Shown: positions 43,201 to 55,200 of the stretch, piece by piece
Position numbering within the stretch: position 1 is the first letter of the stretch
Layout of the letters: every line of letters begins with the position of its first letter
From: Rugalucina vietnamica
Taxonomy: Eukaryota; Mollusca; Bivalvia; Lucinida; Lucinidae
NCBI GenBank assembly: GCA_964017185.1
Contig: OZ024869.1
Location: forward strand, 66,806,315-66,870,314
DNA length: 64,000 nucleotides
Direction: 5' to 3'
The notes under the pieces: model-generated
Told to the model about the DNA's origin: nothing
The model's input: only the letters and a program-made list of their open reading frames with translations
Databases searched by the model: none
Position numbers and translations under genes: made by a program

Positions 43201-46200
43201 TAGAATCCCAGGAACCGCCATTCAAACAATATCTTTCTTTCACTCCCACAAGCGTGTAGCCAATGTCACATCTATATGAGGCTTTAGAGGTCGGGCCGTC
43301 TACTGTAATGTTGACTGAGCCACCGGCAGGATCTGCTAGAGCGTCACATATATCTGTAATATAATGTATTGGATCATAATTATGGCCACATTTCTTTCTC
43401 ATCCACCAGTTTTTAGCCAACATCACATCAGTAAGAGGCTTTAGAGGTCGAGCCATCTACTGTAATGTTGACTGAGCCACCAGCAGGATCTGCTAGCGTG
43501 TCACATTTATCTGTAATATAATGTATTGGATCATAATTATGGCCACATTTCTTTCTCATCCACCAGTGTATAGCCGATGTCACATCTATATGAGGCTTTA
43601 GAGGTCGAGCCATCTACTGTAATGTTGACTGAGCCACCAGCAGAATCTACTAGTGTGTCACATATATCTGTAATATAATGTATTGGATCATAATTATGGC
43701 CACATTTCTTTCTCATCCACCAGTTTTTAGCCAACATCACATCAGTAAGAGGCTTTAGAGGTCGGGCCGTCTACTGTAATGTTGACTGAGCCACCGGCAG
43801 GATCTGCTAGAGCGTCACATATATCTGTAATATAATGTATTGGATCATAATTATGGCCACATTTCTTTCTCATCCACCAGTTTTTAGCCAACATCACATC
43901 AGTAAGAGGCTTTAGAGGTCGAGCCATCTACTGTAATGTTGACTGAGCCACCAGCAGGATCTGCTAGCGTGTCACATATATCTGTAATATAATGTATTGG
44001 ATCATAATTATGGCCACATTTCTTTCTCATCCACCAGTGTATAGCCGATGTCACATCTATATGAGGCTTTAGAGGTCCGGCCATCTACTGTAATGTTGAC
44101 TGAGCCACCAGCAGAATCTACTAGTGTGTCACATATATCTGTAATATAATATATGAGAACTAAGTTCCAGCTATTAATCTGTCACAAAACCACATCTTAT
44201 ATCGCCAATGTCACATTTATAGGAGGCTTTAGAGGTCCAGCCATCTACTGTAATGTTAACTAAGCCGCAAATGGAATCTGCTCGAGTGTTACATATATTT
44301 GTGATATAATATCAGCCTTACCACCAGCAAGCCTGTTTTTGGAACTCACAATTGGGTCTGAAACAAAACTACCTGTACAGTCATGACAGAAGGCTTGAAG
44401 CTAGAAATTTTGGATTCAAAAAGTAGGCAGACTGGGCCCAGTTGTTCAAAACTTTGTTAGCTTAACGCTGTCATTAAGCCCTCAATTTGTTACCTATATA
44501 TCGACTTCAATTTTAGCAAATACACTGTTATTATTTGTTGGAAAAATGTGAGAATCCTATGCATTGCATTATCAACAAAAAATATCAGAGTATGTGCAAT
44601 ATTCATGTTTGAAATTTTAACAAATCGTTAACTAACAACATCGTTAATTTTGAACAATTGGGCCCAGATCTATCTGTGGTGCACTTACTACATAGAGGAT
44701 CTTACACGAGTTGTCATTTCATATGAAATTTATTAAACGAGCTTTTGGCGAGTTTAATAAATTTCATATGAAATGACCACGAGTGTAAGATTCGTTTTAT
44801 CATATGACTTTTAAAATAGGATTTTATCGCCTTCGAAGTTGACATATTTTCAATGAAAATTTATATTGTTGTTACGGACGTCATCAATGACGTTACGTAT
44901 TCCCGCAAAAGTGTTAATACACGTGTGGTCATAAGATTTTTATGACATGACGTTATCCACTGGAAAACAGCGACGTCATATGATAAAGTCTGTTCTCAGA
45001 ATTAAGATTAAGCTGATTCGGATGTGGCACTTCATAATTTTATAATTATTATTCATTATTATTGTTATTAATATTATTCTTTTAACCAGGGTGTAAGTTT
45101 ACATGTATCCCAATATGTCAAATTTTAAAGCTATGATTAAATATCATGAAAATATCTTAGATTTTTCATAATTTATATTTTTTACCAACATAAAACTTCA
45201 ACTGCCGTACCACAAGTTGGGTCAGTTCCATTCCAAGCTTTGCCATCATCTTGACAGTACCGCTCCCTATTCCCAGTCAGTGTGTAACCAGCTAGGCAAT
45301 TATAGGTGGCAACCACGCCATCATCCGAGACTGTTACTTCACCGTTAGTGGGTGGGGTAGGCTCGTTACACTCTGAAAATTTTAAATGAATCATGTATCA
45401 TGAAATCTTCAAAAGTCTAAGCTGGAAGTTACGCAATTTTTCTTAAAAGAAATACTTCTCTTTTTTATACAAGTGTTTACAGCTTATTTTGTCTTATGGT
45501 TTAGCATTTAAGTTGACCAACAATTTTCCAGTCATGTTGGGACGGAGGGACTGATTCCTTGGTATTTACCACTACTGTGGGGAGTTTGTGTCTTGCTGAG
45601 TCGAGTTCCAACCCAGGGTCCCTCAAGTCTGAATCCGATTATCACTATGCCATCACACTCTCTACACTTATAAAGCATCTTGGCAACTTTAAACATTGTA
45701 TAGGCTGATCTGTGTCTAATCTAGTTGGTAACAACAATAGGGAGAAACCAGTGCAACCTCGGTCCAAATCTGCACTGAACCACTATCGTGACTACTAAAT
45801 GCTTATTACATGCTGTTAAAATGAGCTCTCACATCAGGAAAACATTTCCGTGAAATAAATACCCCCTCATACCCCACTTTTATATAGTAAAACTGGGGTA
45901 TGCAGGAGTATGCCTATTTTTCTTATTTTTGCTCCAAAACATATTGTGGGTACTCGTTAGTGGGTACTCACCGAGGCGGTTCTAACGTGTACCCACAATC
46001 TATGTTTTAAGCAAAAATAAGAAAAATATCAAAATTTTTCTACCGAAATAACTTTTCTCTGTATATTGCATGGGCAAGTTTTCGTAATGAAGTGTTATCA
46101 TGGAGACGTGTCCAAATCTCAGAACTAGATTGATACATATACAGAACCACTATCATGGCTGCTGGATACTTACTACAGGCTGGCATATCATATTCCCATG

Positions 46201-49200
46201 TGTTATCACTGAGGCAGGTCCTAATCTCTGCGCCATATAGAGAATAGTCCTCGGCGCACTGGTAGCGAGCAGTTGTAACGGCCCCATCAGTCTGGACAGA
46301 TACTGAACCACCATCAGGGCTTACAGGTACAGGACATGTTGCTACACAAAAATTGCTTTTTCTGAATTGACATTTTGAAAGGCATGCAATATTCTGCAAG
46401 TTTTAAAGGGTGTTAATGACAGGTTTTGCAAAAATCTGAAAGTTTGTTATATTTTTCTTATATACATTTATTTCTTCTCAAAACATTGATCATTGAAACA
46501 AAATGAAATTGCCATGCTCAAACCATTCTAATCAATGAGCAATTAGCTGCACATTTTGGTCAAATCATTCTTCTATTCTTTTCCCACCCAGCAGGCACAT
46601 GACGTTTAAATGACGTCAGATTGACGTCGATGCGACGCCATCCCTCTTCTACTTAAATACAAAATTTCAGCTTCTAGCCATCTTCTGTGACTCTAGCCAT
46701 CTTCTGTGACCTGGTTTGTGTCGGAGCTGGTCGGAACCCAAATTGTTGGTTTTCTCACGCACAGGCTCAATTGATACATGTACTTTTTACTAAGATGAAT
46801 GAATACTTACGACATGTAGCTGTAAAATAAAAAGAGAAATTGGTATCAAAAATAACAAATATTGAATCATTTTGCTACAATATAATGTTCCACCAACTGA
46901 TCTAAACAGCTGTTTTAGTATTAGTTAAGAGATTTCTATCTCAGCATTTCATTAATTTTTGTGTTGTTCTTGTTTCTCAAGTTTGTGTCGCCTAGAAGGA
47001 GCTCTTTTCATTCACTAAGTATCAAATTGTCTGTACAAAATAATTTTATAACATTACGAAAACATGCCCATGCAATATACAGAGATTTTAAAAGTTGTAA
47101 AAAAAGAAAATTTTCATGAAAATTTTTGATATTCTTATTTTTGCTCAAAACATAGATAGTGGGTACACGTTAGAACCGCCACGCCGAGGCGGTTCTAACG
47201 AGTACCCACAATCTATGTTTTGGAGCAAAAATAAGAAAAATAGGTATACCCCTGCATATCCCAGTTTTGCTATATAAAAGTGGGGTTCAAGGGGGTATAC
47301 ATTACACAGACATGTTTTCCTGATGGATAAACATAGTAAAATGAAACAGTGTCTTCATCATCAAAATAGTAAACCTGATTGACCACAAACAAGCACCAAA
47401 ATCTACCCAAAAGTAAATATATTTCAAAAATCTGTCCCGTTAGCGGAATGGTGAGCGTGTCCGCTTCAGGAGCGTGATGTCGTGGGTTCAATCCCAAGCC
47501 AGGTCACACCAAAGACGTGAAAAGTGGTACCAGTGGTTCCCTTGCTTGGGACTCAGCATTATAAGGCAAGCACTGGGACAAGCCTGTCGTGCTGGTGACA
47601 AAATGTTCATCCTGACTGAATAAATGCAAACAGCCCATGGGAGTGTAACAAAATGACTGAATCTATGACTGAACAGGCCATTATAGGAAGGTGGTATATC
47701 AAACAATTGAGCCGCCTCATGGGAAAACCAACAATCTGCATAGGCGAAAACAAAGACGCAGATCAGCTTCGCGGTAACCGCGAAGCTGATCAGCGAATGT
47801 TTTCGCTACACGGATAGTACAGTTCCTCTACTTTCAAAACCCAAAATTTCCAGCCTTTAACTATCTTCTGTGACTGTACAGCCCGGTTTGTGTCTGACCT
47901 GGTCCGAAACCACGTTTGGTTTTCCCACGAGGCAGCTCAAATCTTACTGTATGCATTAGGTATGGTCATAGTAGCTCCAACAGGCTGCCCAGTATTAGCC
48001 ACAGGAACACTATCAGGTGTCTGACCCTGTCGACAATACTTTGAAGCTACTGAAGCTCTGCTTCCATCTGCTGAGATAGCCTGTAATAATGATTACTAGA
48101 AATTGGCTGCAAGCAAGGCTTTCAGTATACCCCCCGCATAATTATCTGAAGCTGGCCAATAACTTCCTAAGTCAAACATGCAGAAAATTTGTCAAAGATA
48201 TCTTTTCAGCATTATAATCCTTCATTTACATCCTCAGTATGCCAGTCACATTTATAAGATATTAAAAGAATATATTGAAAGCTTGAGGTTGATTTCACTG
48301 TACGCACTATGATCTTTGTTTATCATGAGAAATGGTAAAACCAGAGGACCAATGGTCCTGTAAACGCTCACCTGAGATCTGCTTCATATACCAATAAACA
48401 TATTTGAATATTATGGTACAGGGGCAGATGAAGCCCTTGGGCCATTTTCTTTTTTCAGAATAATCAATATTCTGTCCATTTGCAAATTTCCTGCTGATTT
48501 TCTCCTTCAAATAACATTTTAAAAGCAGATGAGCCCCTGGGGTCCATTTTTTTGTTCAGAATCATTAAATTTCAGTCCTACTGCCCATTTCCTGCAAGAC
48601 ATTCACTTACAATGACATTTTAAAAGTTTTCCCCATTCAAATGCATTGACGACCTATGTTGACCTTGCCATAAAATAGGTCAAGGTCACCACAGGGTCAT
48701 GTTTATATATACATTGTAGTACTTGAGTCATCCATACTTCATGCAAAGTTTCGTTGAAATCGGTTCACCGGTTCTGGAGAAGAAGATATTTTAAGGGTTT
48801 TTACCATATATGGGCATGGCGGCCATCTTGGTCATGTGATCTGGATTATTTATATACAAATTGGTTCCCACTTCCTATAGATGCTTCATATAAAATTTGG
48901 CTTTGATTGGCCAAGCGGTTTCAGAGAAAAAAATCTTTGAAAAGTGTGTATGGACGACAGACCGGCCAAGGTCAAGAGATGACCTTGACCTAAATTAATC
49001 ATATACCTTCATATATCCATTAGTTGTTTGCATCTACCACTTTTCAGCTCTCAGGCTGCAATAGTTTTCAAAAAATAGCTAATTTCCACTTTTCCCATTA
49101 TAAGTCTATGGAAACTTAAAGTTACCATAGCAACTAGAGTTCTTATCCAACTGGAATAAAAAACACAAATTATGTAGAGGCTACTGTCAGGAACATGTAT

Positions 49201-52200
49201 ACAAAGTACAGGATTCATCCACTTGACAGTTTCTGAGGAGAAGATTTTTGAATGTTTTTTTTCCAAAATTTTGCCCTTTATGGGGCCCCAGCAACCAATC
49301 AAAATAAAGGATTAGGACAAAACTCGCAAGAAATATCAAACACTACTCAATAAACATTTCTGCAAAAACAAAATTCAAATGTCTGCAATTTTAGCGGAAA
49401 AATAGCCGATTTCCACTTTTCCCATTATAAGTCTATGGAAACTTTAAGTTGCCATAGCAACCAGAGTTCTTATCCGCCTGGAATAAAAAACACAAACTAT
49501 GTAGAGGCCACTGTCAGGAACATGTATACAAAGTATAGGCTTCATCCCCTTGACAGTTTCTGAGAAGAAGATTTTTGAATGTTTTTCGAAATTTTGCCCT
49601 ATATGGGGCCCCTGCAACCAATCAAAATGAAGGATTAGGACAAAAGTCACATGAAACGTAGAGGACTACTCAATAAACATTTCTGCAAAAAAAAAAAATT
49701 CAAATATCTCCAACAAGACAGCAAAAACTGGCAATTTTCACTTTTTTCCATTATAAGTCTATGGGAAGCATAAGTTGCCATAGCAACCAGAGTCCTTATC
49801 TGATCAAAAAAAAAACACAATTATTCTTTCCCCCTACCTGTAGATGGTGTATGTGTAATATGAGAACAATTGGTCCAGCGGTTTCAGAGAAGAAGATCTT
49901 TGAAATTGTGGACGACGACGGACGACGGACGGACGGACGACGGACGGACGGACGGACGCCGGAGCATGGGTATACTATAAGCTCACCTATGAGCCTTCGG
50001 CTCAGGTGAGCTAAAAAGTTAAATAAAAGCTGTAAATTTGTCAAAAATTAAATTTTCAGCCTGAAAATTAATCATGTACATCTAAAATTTATCTGGAACA
50101 AATCTAAAAAGAATTTAAAAGAAACACTGAAAGCCCTAGGAGGAGTTGATTTCACAAACATGTGCACTACCAACGATTATTGTATATAAGCAATGGTCAA
50201 GAAATGGCTATGTTGAAAATTGATGTAAATTTGTCAAAAATCTTTTTTTCAGTATTATAATTATTCATGCACACCTTCAATATGTCAGGAGCATGTCTGC
50301 AAAGTAATGAAAAGAAATACTGAAAACCCTAGGAGGAGTTGATTTCACAAACTATGCACTACCAACCATTATTGTATATATGATCATATATAGGCAATGG
50401 TCAAAAATGACTACATGTATGTTGAAAAATGCTGTAAATTTGTCAAAAACTAGAATTGTCAGAGAATCTGACTATAGCCCCGCTTCTCAGCTTTTTTGCA
50501 GGGTGAAAAAAAACAATGACAGGTAACTATCACAAGCTAGATCTCATCAATATTGATGCGCATACAAAATTTGGTCTGAATATGTCAATTCGTTCTCAAG
50601 ATATTGAGCTGAAACAAAATTCTGACCTCAATAAAGGGCCATAACTCTGTCAAAATTGTGCAAAAAATGACAGGTAAAAATCCCAAGCTAGATCTTGTCA
50701 ATGATGATGTGCATACAAAATTTGAACGGATTCTGACATTTTGTTCTCAAGATATTGAGCGGAAACGAAATTCTGAAGTCAATCAAGGGCCGTAACTCCG
50801 TCAAAAATTTGCGAAAAACAACAGGTAATGATCCCAAGCTAGATCTTGTCAATGTTGATGTGCATACAAAATTTGGTTGGATTCTGTCAATTTGTTCTCA
50901 AGATATTGAGCGGAAATGAAATTCTGATGTCAATCAAGGGCAGTAACTCTGTCAAAATTTTGCAAAAAAAGACGTGTAACAATCCCAAGCTAGATCTTGT
51001 CAATGTTGATGTGCATACAAAATTTGGTCGGATTCTGTCGATTCGTTCTCAAGATATGGAGCGGAAACGAAATTCTGACGTCAATCAAGGGCCGTAACTC
51101 CCTCAAAATTTTGCAAAAAATGACGGGTAACAATCCCAAGCTAGATCTTGTCAATGTTGATGTGCATACAAAATTTGGTCGGATTCTGTCAATTTGTTCT
51201 CAAGATATTGAGCGGAAACGAAATTCTGACCTTGATCAAGGGCCGTAACTCCGTCAGAATTTTGCGAAAAATGACGGGTAACAATCCCAAGTTAGATCTT
51301 GTCAATGTTGATGTGCATACAAAATTTGGTCGGATTCTGTGAATGCGTTCTCAAGATATTGAGCGGAAACGAAATTCTGATGTCAATCAAGGGCCGTAAC
51401 TCCGTCAAAATTTTGCGAAAAATGACAGGTAACAATCCCAAGCTAGATCTTGTCAATGTTGATGTGCATACAAAATTTGGTTGGATTCTGTCAATTCGTT
51501 CTCAAGATATTGAGCGGAAACGAAATTCTGACGTTAATCAAGGGCCGTAACTCCGTCATAATTTTGTGAAAAATGACGGGTAACAATCCCAAGCTAGATC
51601 TTGTCAATGATGATGTGCATACAAAATTTGGTCAGATTCTGTCAATTCGTTCTCAAGATATTGAGCGGAAACGAAATTCTGACGTCAATCAAGGGCCGTA
51701 ACTCCATCAAAATTTTGCAAAAAATGACGGGTAACAATCCCAAGCTAGATCTTGTCAATGATAATGTGCATACAAAATTTGGTCGGATTCTGTCTATTCG
51801 TTCTCAAGATATTGAGCGGAAACGAAATTCTGACAACAATCAAGGGCCATAACTCCGTCAAAATTTTGCAAAAGATGAAGGGTAACAATCCCAAGCTAGA
51901 TCTTGTCAATGTTGATGTGCATACAAAATTTGGTCAGATTCTGTCAAGCCATTCTCAAGATATTGAACGGAAACGAATTGTTCACGGAAAGACAGAATGA
52001 CAGAAAGACGGAATCACGGAAGGACAGGGTGAATCCAGTATAGCCCCACTTTTCCAAAGCAAGGCTATAATGATGGGTAATAATCCCAAGCTAGATATTG
52101 TCAATGATGATGTGCATACAAAATTTGGACGGATTCTGTCAATTCATTCTCCAGATATTGAGCGGAAATGAAATTCTGATGTCAATAAGGGCTGTAACTC

Positions 52201-55200
52201 CATCAAAATTTTGTGAAAAACGACGGGTAACAATCCCAAGCCAGATCTTGTCAATGTTGATGTGCATACAAAATTTGGTTGGATTCTGTCAATTCGTTCT
52301 CAAGATATTGAGCGGAAACGAAATTCTGACGTTAATTAAGGGCCATAACTCTGTCAAAATTTAACAAAAACTGAAGGGTAACAATCCCAAGCTAGATCTT
52401 GTCAATGTTGATGTGCATACAAAATTTGGTCGGATTCTGTCAATGCGTTCTCAAGATATTGAGCGGAAACGAAATTCTGACGTCAATCAAGGGCCGTAAC
52501 TCGGTCAAAATTTTGTGAAAAATGACGGGTAACGATCCCAAGCTAGATCTTGTCAATGTTGATGTGCATACAAAATTTGGTCCGATTCTGTCAATTTGTT
52601 CTCAAGATATTGAGCGGAAACAAAATTCTGATGTCAATCAAGGGCCATAACTCCGTCAAAATTTTGCGAAAAATGACAGGCAACAATTCCAAGCTAGATC
52701 TTGTCAATGTTGATGTGCATACAAAATTTGGTCGGATTCTGTCAATGCGTTCTCAAGATATTGAGCGGAAACGAAATCCTGACGTTAATCAAGGGACGTA
52801 ACTCCATCAACATTTTGCGAAAAATGACGGGCAACAATCCCAAAGTAGATCTTGTCAATGTTGATGTGCATACAAAATTTGGTCGGATTCTGTCAATTTG
52901 TTCTCAAGATATTGAGCGGAAACGAAATTCTTACGTCAATCAAGGGCCGTAACTCCGTCAAAATTTTGCGAAAAATATCAGGTAACAATCCCAAGCTAGA
53001 TCATGTCAATGTTGATGTGCATACAAAATTTGGTCGGATTCTGTCAATGCGTTCTCAAGATATTGAGCGGAAACGAAATTCTGGCGTTAATCAAGGGCCA
53101 TAACTCCGTCAAAATTTTGCCAAAAATGACGGGTAACAATCCCAAGCTAGATCCTGTCAATGATGATGTGCATACAAAATTTGGTCCGATTCTGTCAATT
53201 TGTTCTCAAGATATTGAGCGGAAACGAAATTCTGACGTCAATGAAAGGCCATAACTCCGTCAAAATTTTGCGAAAAATGACGGGTAACAATCCCAAGCTA
53301 GATCTTGTCAATGATGATATGCATACAAAATTTGGTCCGATTCTGTCGATTCATTCTCAAGATATTGAGCGAAAACAAAATTCTGACGTCAATCAAGGGC
53401 CATAACTCCGTCAAAATTTTGCGATAAATGACAGGTAACAATCCCAAGCTAGATCTTGTCAATGTTGATGTGCATACAAAATTTGGTCAGATTCTGTCTA
53501 TTCGTTCTCAAGATATTGAGCGGAAACGAAATTCTGACGTCAATCAAGGGCCATAACTCCGTCAAAATTTTGCGAAAAATGACGGGTAACAATCCCAAGC
53601 TAGATCTTGTCAATGTTGATGTGCATACAAAATTTGGTCAGATTCTGTCAATTCGTTCTCAAGATATTGAGTGGAAACCACATATTCACGGAATCACGGA
53701 ATCACAGAATAACGGAATCACGGATTCACGGAAAGACGGAATGACGGAAGGTCAGGGTGAATCCAGTATAGCCCCACTTTTCCAAAGCGGGGCTATAATT
53801 ATTTTATCTTCAATTAGACTTGTACAAGTCTACTACTTTTTTTCATTTTTTCATTTCTTTTAATCATTTTTCTCTGTCTTTTCTATAGAACACTTTTGGC
53901 TGAAAAAGCTATCAGAGAGATACTAAGATGCTAGAAAATTATTGTCAAGATAGATTAAAGAATTAGAGACTGAATATCAGTCTAATCTTTAATATATGTG
54001 GAACACGTCTGCACAGTATTGAAAAGAAATACTGAAAGCCCTAGGAGGAGTTGATTTCACAAAACATGCACTACCAACCATTATTGTATATAAGCAATGG
54101 TCAAAAAATGGCTATGTTAAAAATTGCTGTAAATTTGTCAAAAATTATTTTTTCAGCATTATAATTCTTCATGCACATCTTCAATATGTGTGGAACATGT
54201 CTGCAAAGTATTGAAAAGAAATACTGAAAGCCCTAGGAGGAGTTGATTTCACAAAATATGAACTACCAACCATTATCATATATAAGCAATGGTCAAAAAA
54301 ATGGCTATGTTGAAAAATGCTGTAAATTTGTCAGTTTTTTTTTTTTTTCAGCATTATAATTCTTCATGCACATCTTCAATATGTGTGGAACATGTCTGCA
54401 AAGTATTGAAAAGAAATACTGAAAGCCCTAGGAGGAGTTGATTTCACAAACTATGCACTACCAACCATTGTTGAATATGGCAATTATCGAAAATTGGCTA
54501 AGTTCAAAATGCTGTAAATTTGTCAAAATTCATTTTTTGAGCAAAATACTTCTTCATGCATATCTTCAATATTTCTGGCACATATCTGCAAAGTATCAAA
54601 AGAACATATTGAAAACTGTAGGAGAAGTTGATTTCACAAACTATGCACCATTAGCACTATGGCAAACATTCTATTTATAGGTATAAAAAGTCCCATAACT
54701 CTTGCAAAACTGACCCTTTGGCCCCTAAGTTCATACCACACATGTGTTGTCTAATGGTGCAGGTGTGTTGAAAATTTGAAGAACATTGGGCAACAACTGC
54801 TAAAGTTATTCAGCAAAGATGTCAAAATGTTGACGGAATGACGGAGTCACGGAATCACGGAATTACGGAATGACGGACAGGCTGAAAACAGTATACCCCC
54901 CTAAAACTTCGTTTTGCGGGCGGTATAAATATGTTGTTAAGGGATGTAAATTAAAGATTCTCAAAGCTGACATCTTTTAAGGGACTCTTTCACAATAAGA
55001 CAAGTCCACTTTAATTTCAGGGACACCAGGATTCATTACAGGCTACCCGCGCTATCTCAAACTCGGTTGTCTCGAAAACCCCACTTATGTTGAAGTGATC
55101 TCTCACTCCCGAGCGTCTCTCCCTATATGTTATTGTATTTCAACCTTGCTTGTGTCGAACTCGGTTATGACGAAAACTCGGCTGTGTCGAAGTGATAATT

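Larger units (their letters stand above)
48095..54926 (+). mobile_element. HT-A copy expanded by nested HT-B and HT-C elements
   Basis: HT-A sequence occupies 48095-48340, 50014-50448 and 53990-54926, collinear with 20482-22134. The gaps hold HT-B (48341-50013), HT-C (50449-53796) and about 190 bp of unassigned sequence. Its 5' end is 12 nt from the acceptor of exon Nd. Confidence 0.75.

Noticed and set aside
43178-44084. Repeated 61-codon ORFs beginning MARPLKP
   Set aside because: They read from one CCP half-exon copy through a splice acceptor and intron into the next; artefacts of the 157-bp array.
43354-44150. CRISPR-like array
   Set aside because: Repeat and spacer are both conserved at 157 bp and encode a CCP fragment; the genome is eukaryotic.
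47435-47505. tRNA gene
   Set aside because: A- and B-box-like words are present but no acceptor stem pairs, and a SINE body follows directly.
50846-53863. Serial ~83-codon plus-strand ORFs (MSMLMCIQNLVGFCQF-type) suggesting a repeat-protein family
   Set aside because: They recur every 151 bp, which is not a multiple of three, and overlap in two frames; they are by-products of the HT-C tandem core.
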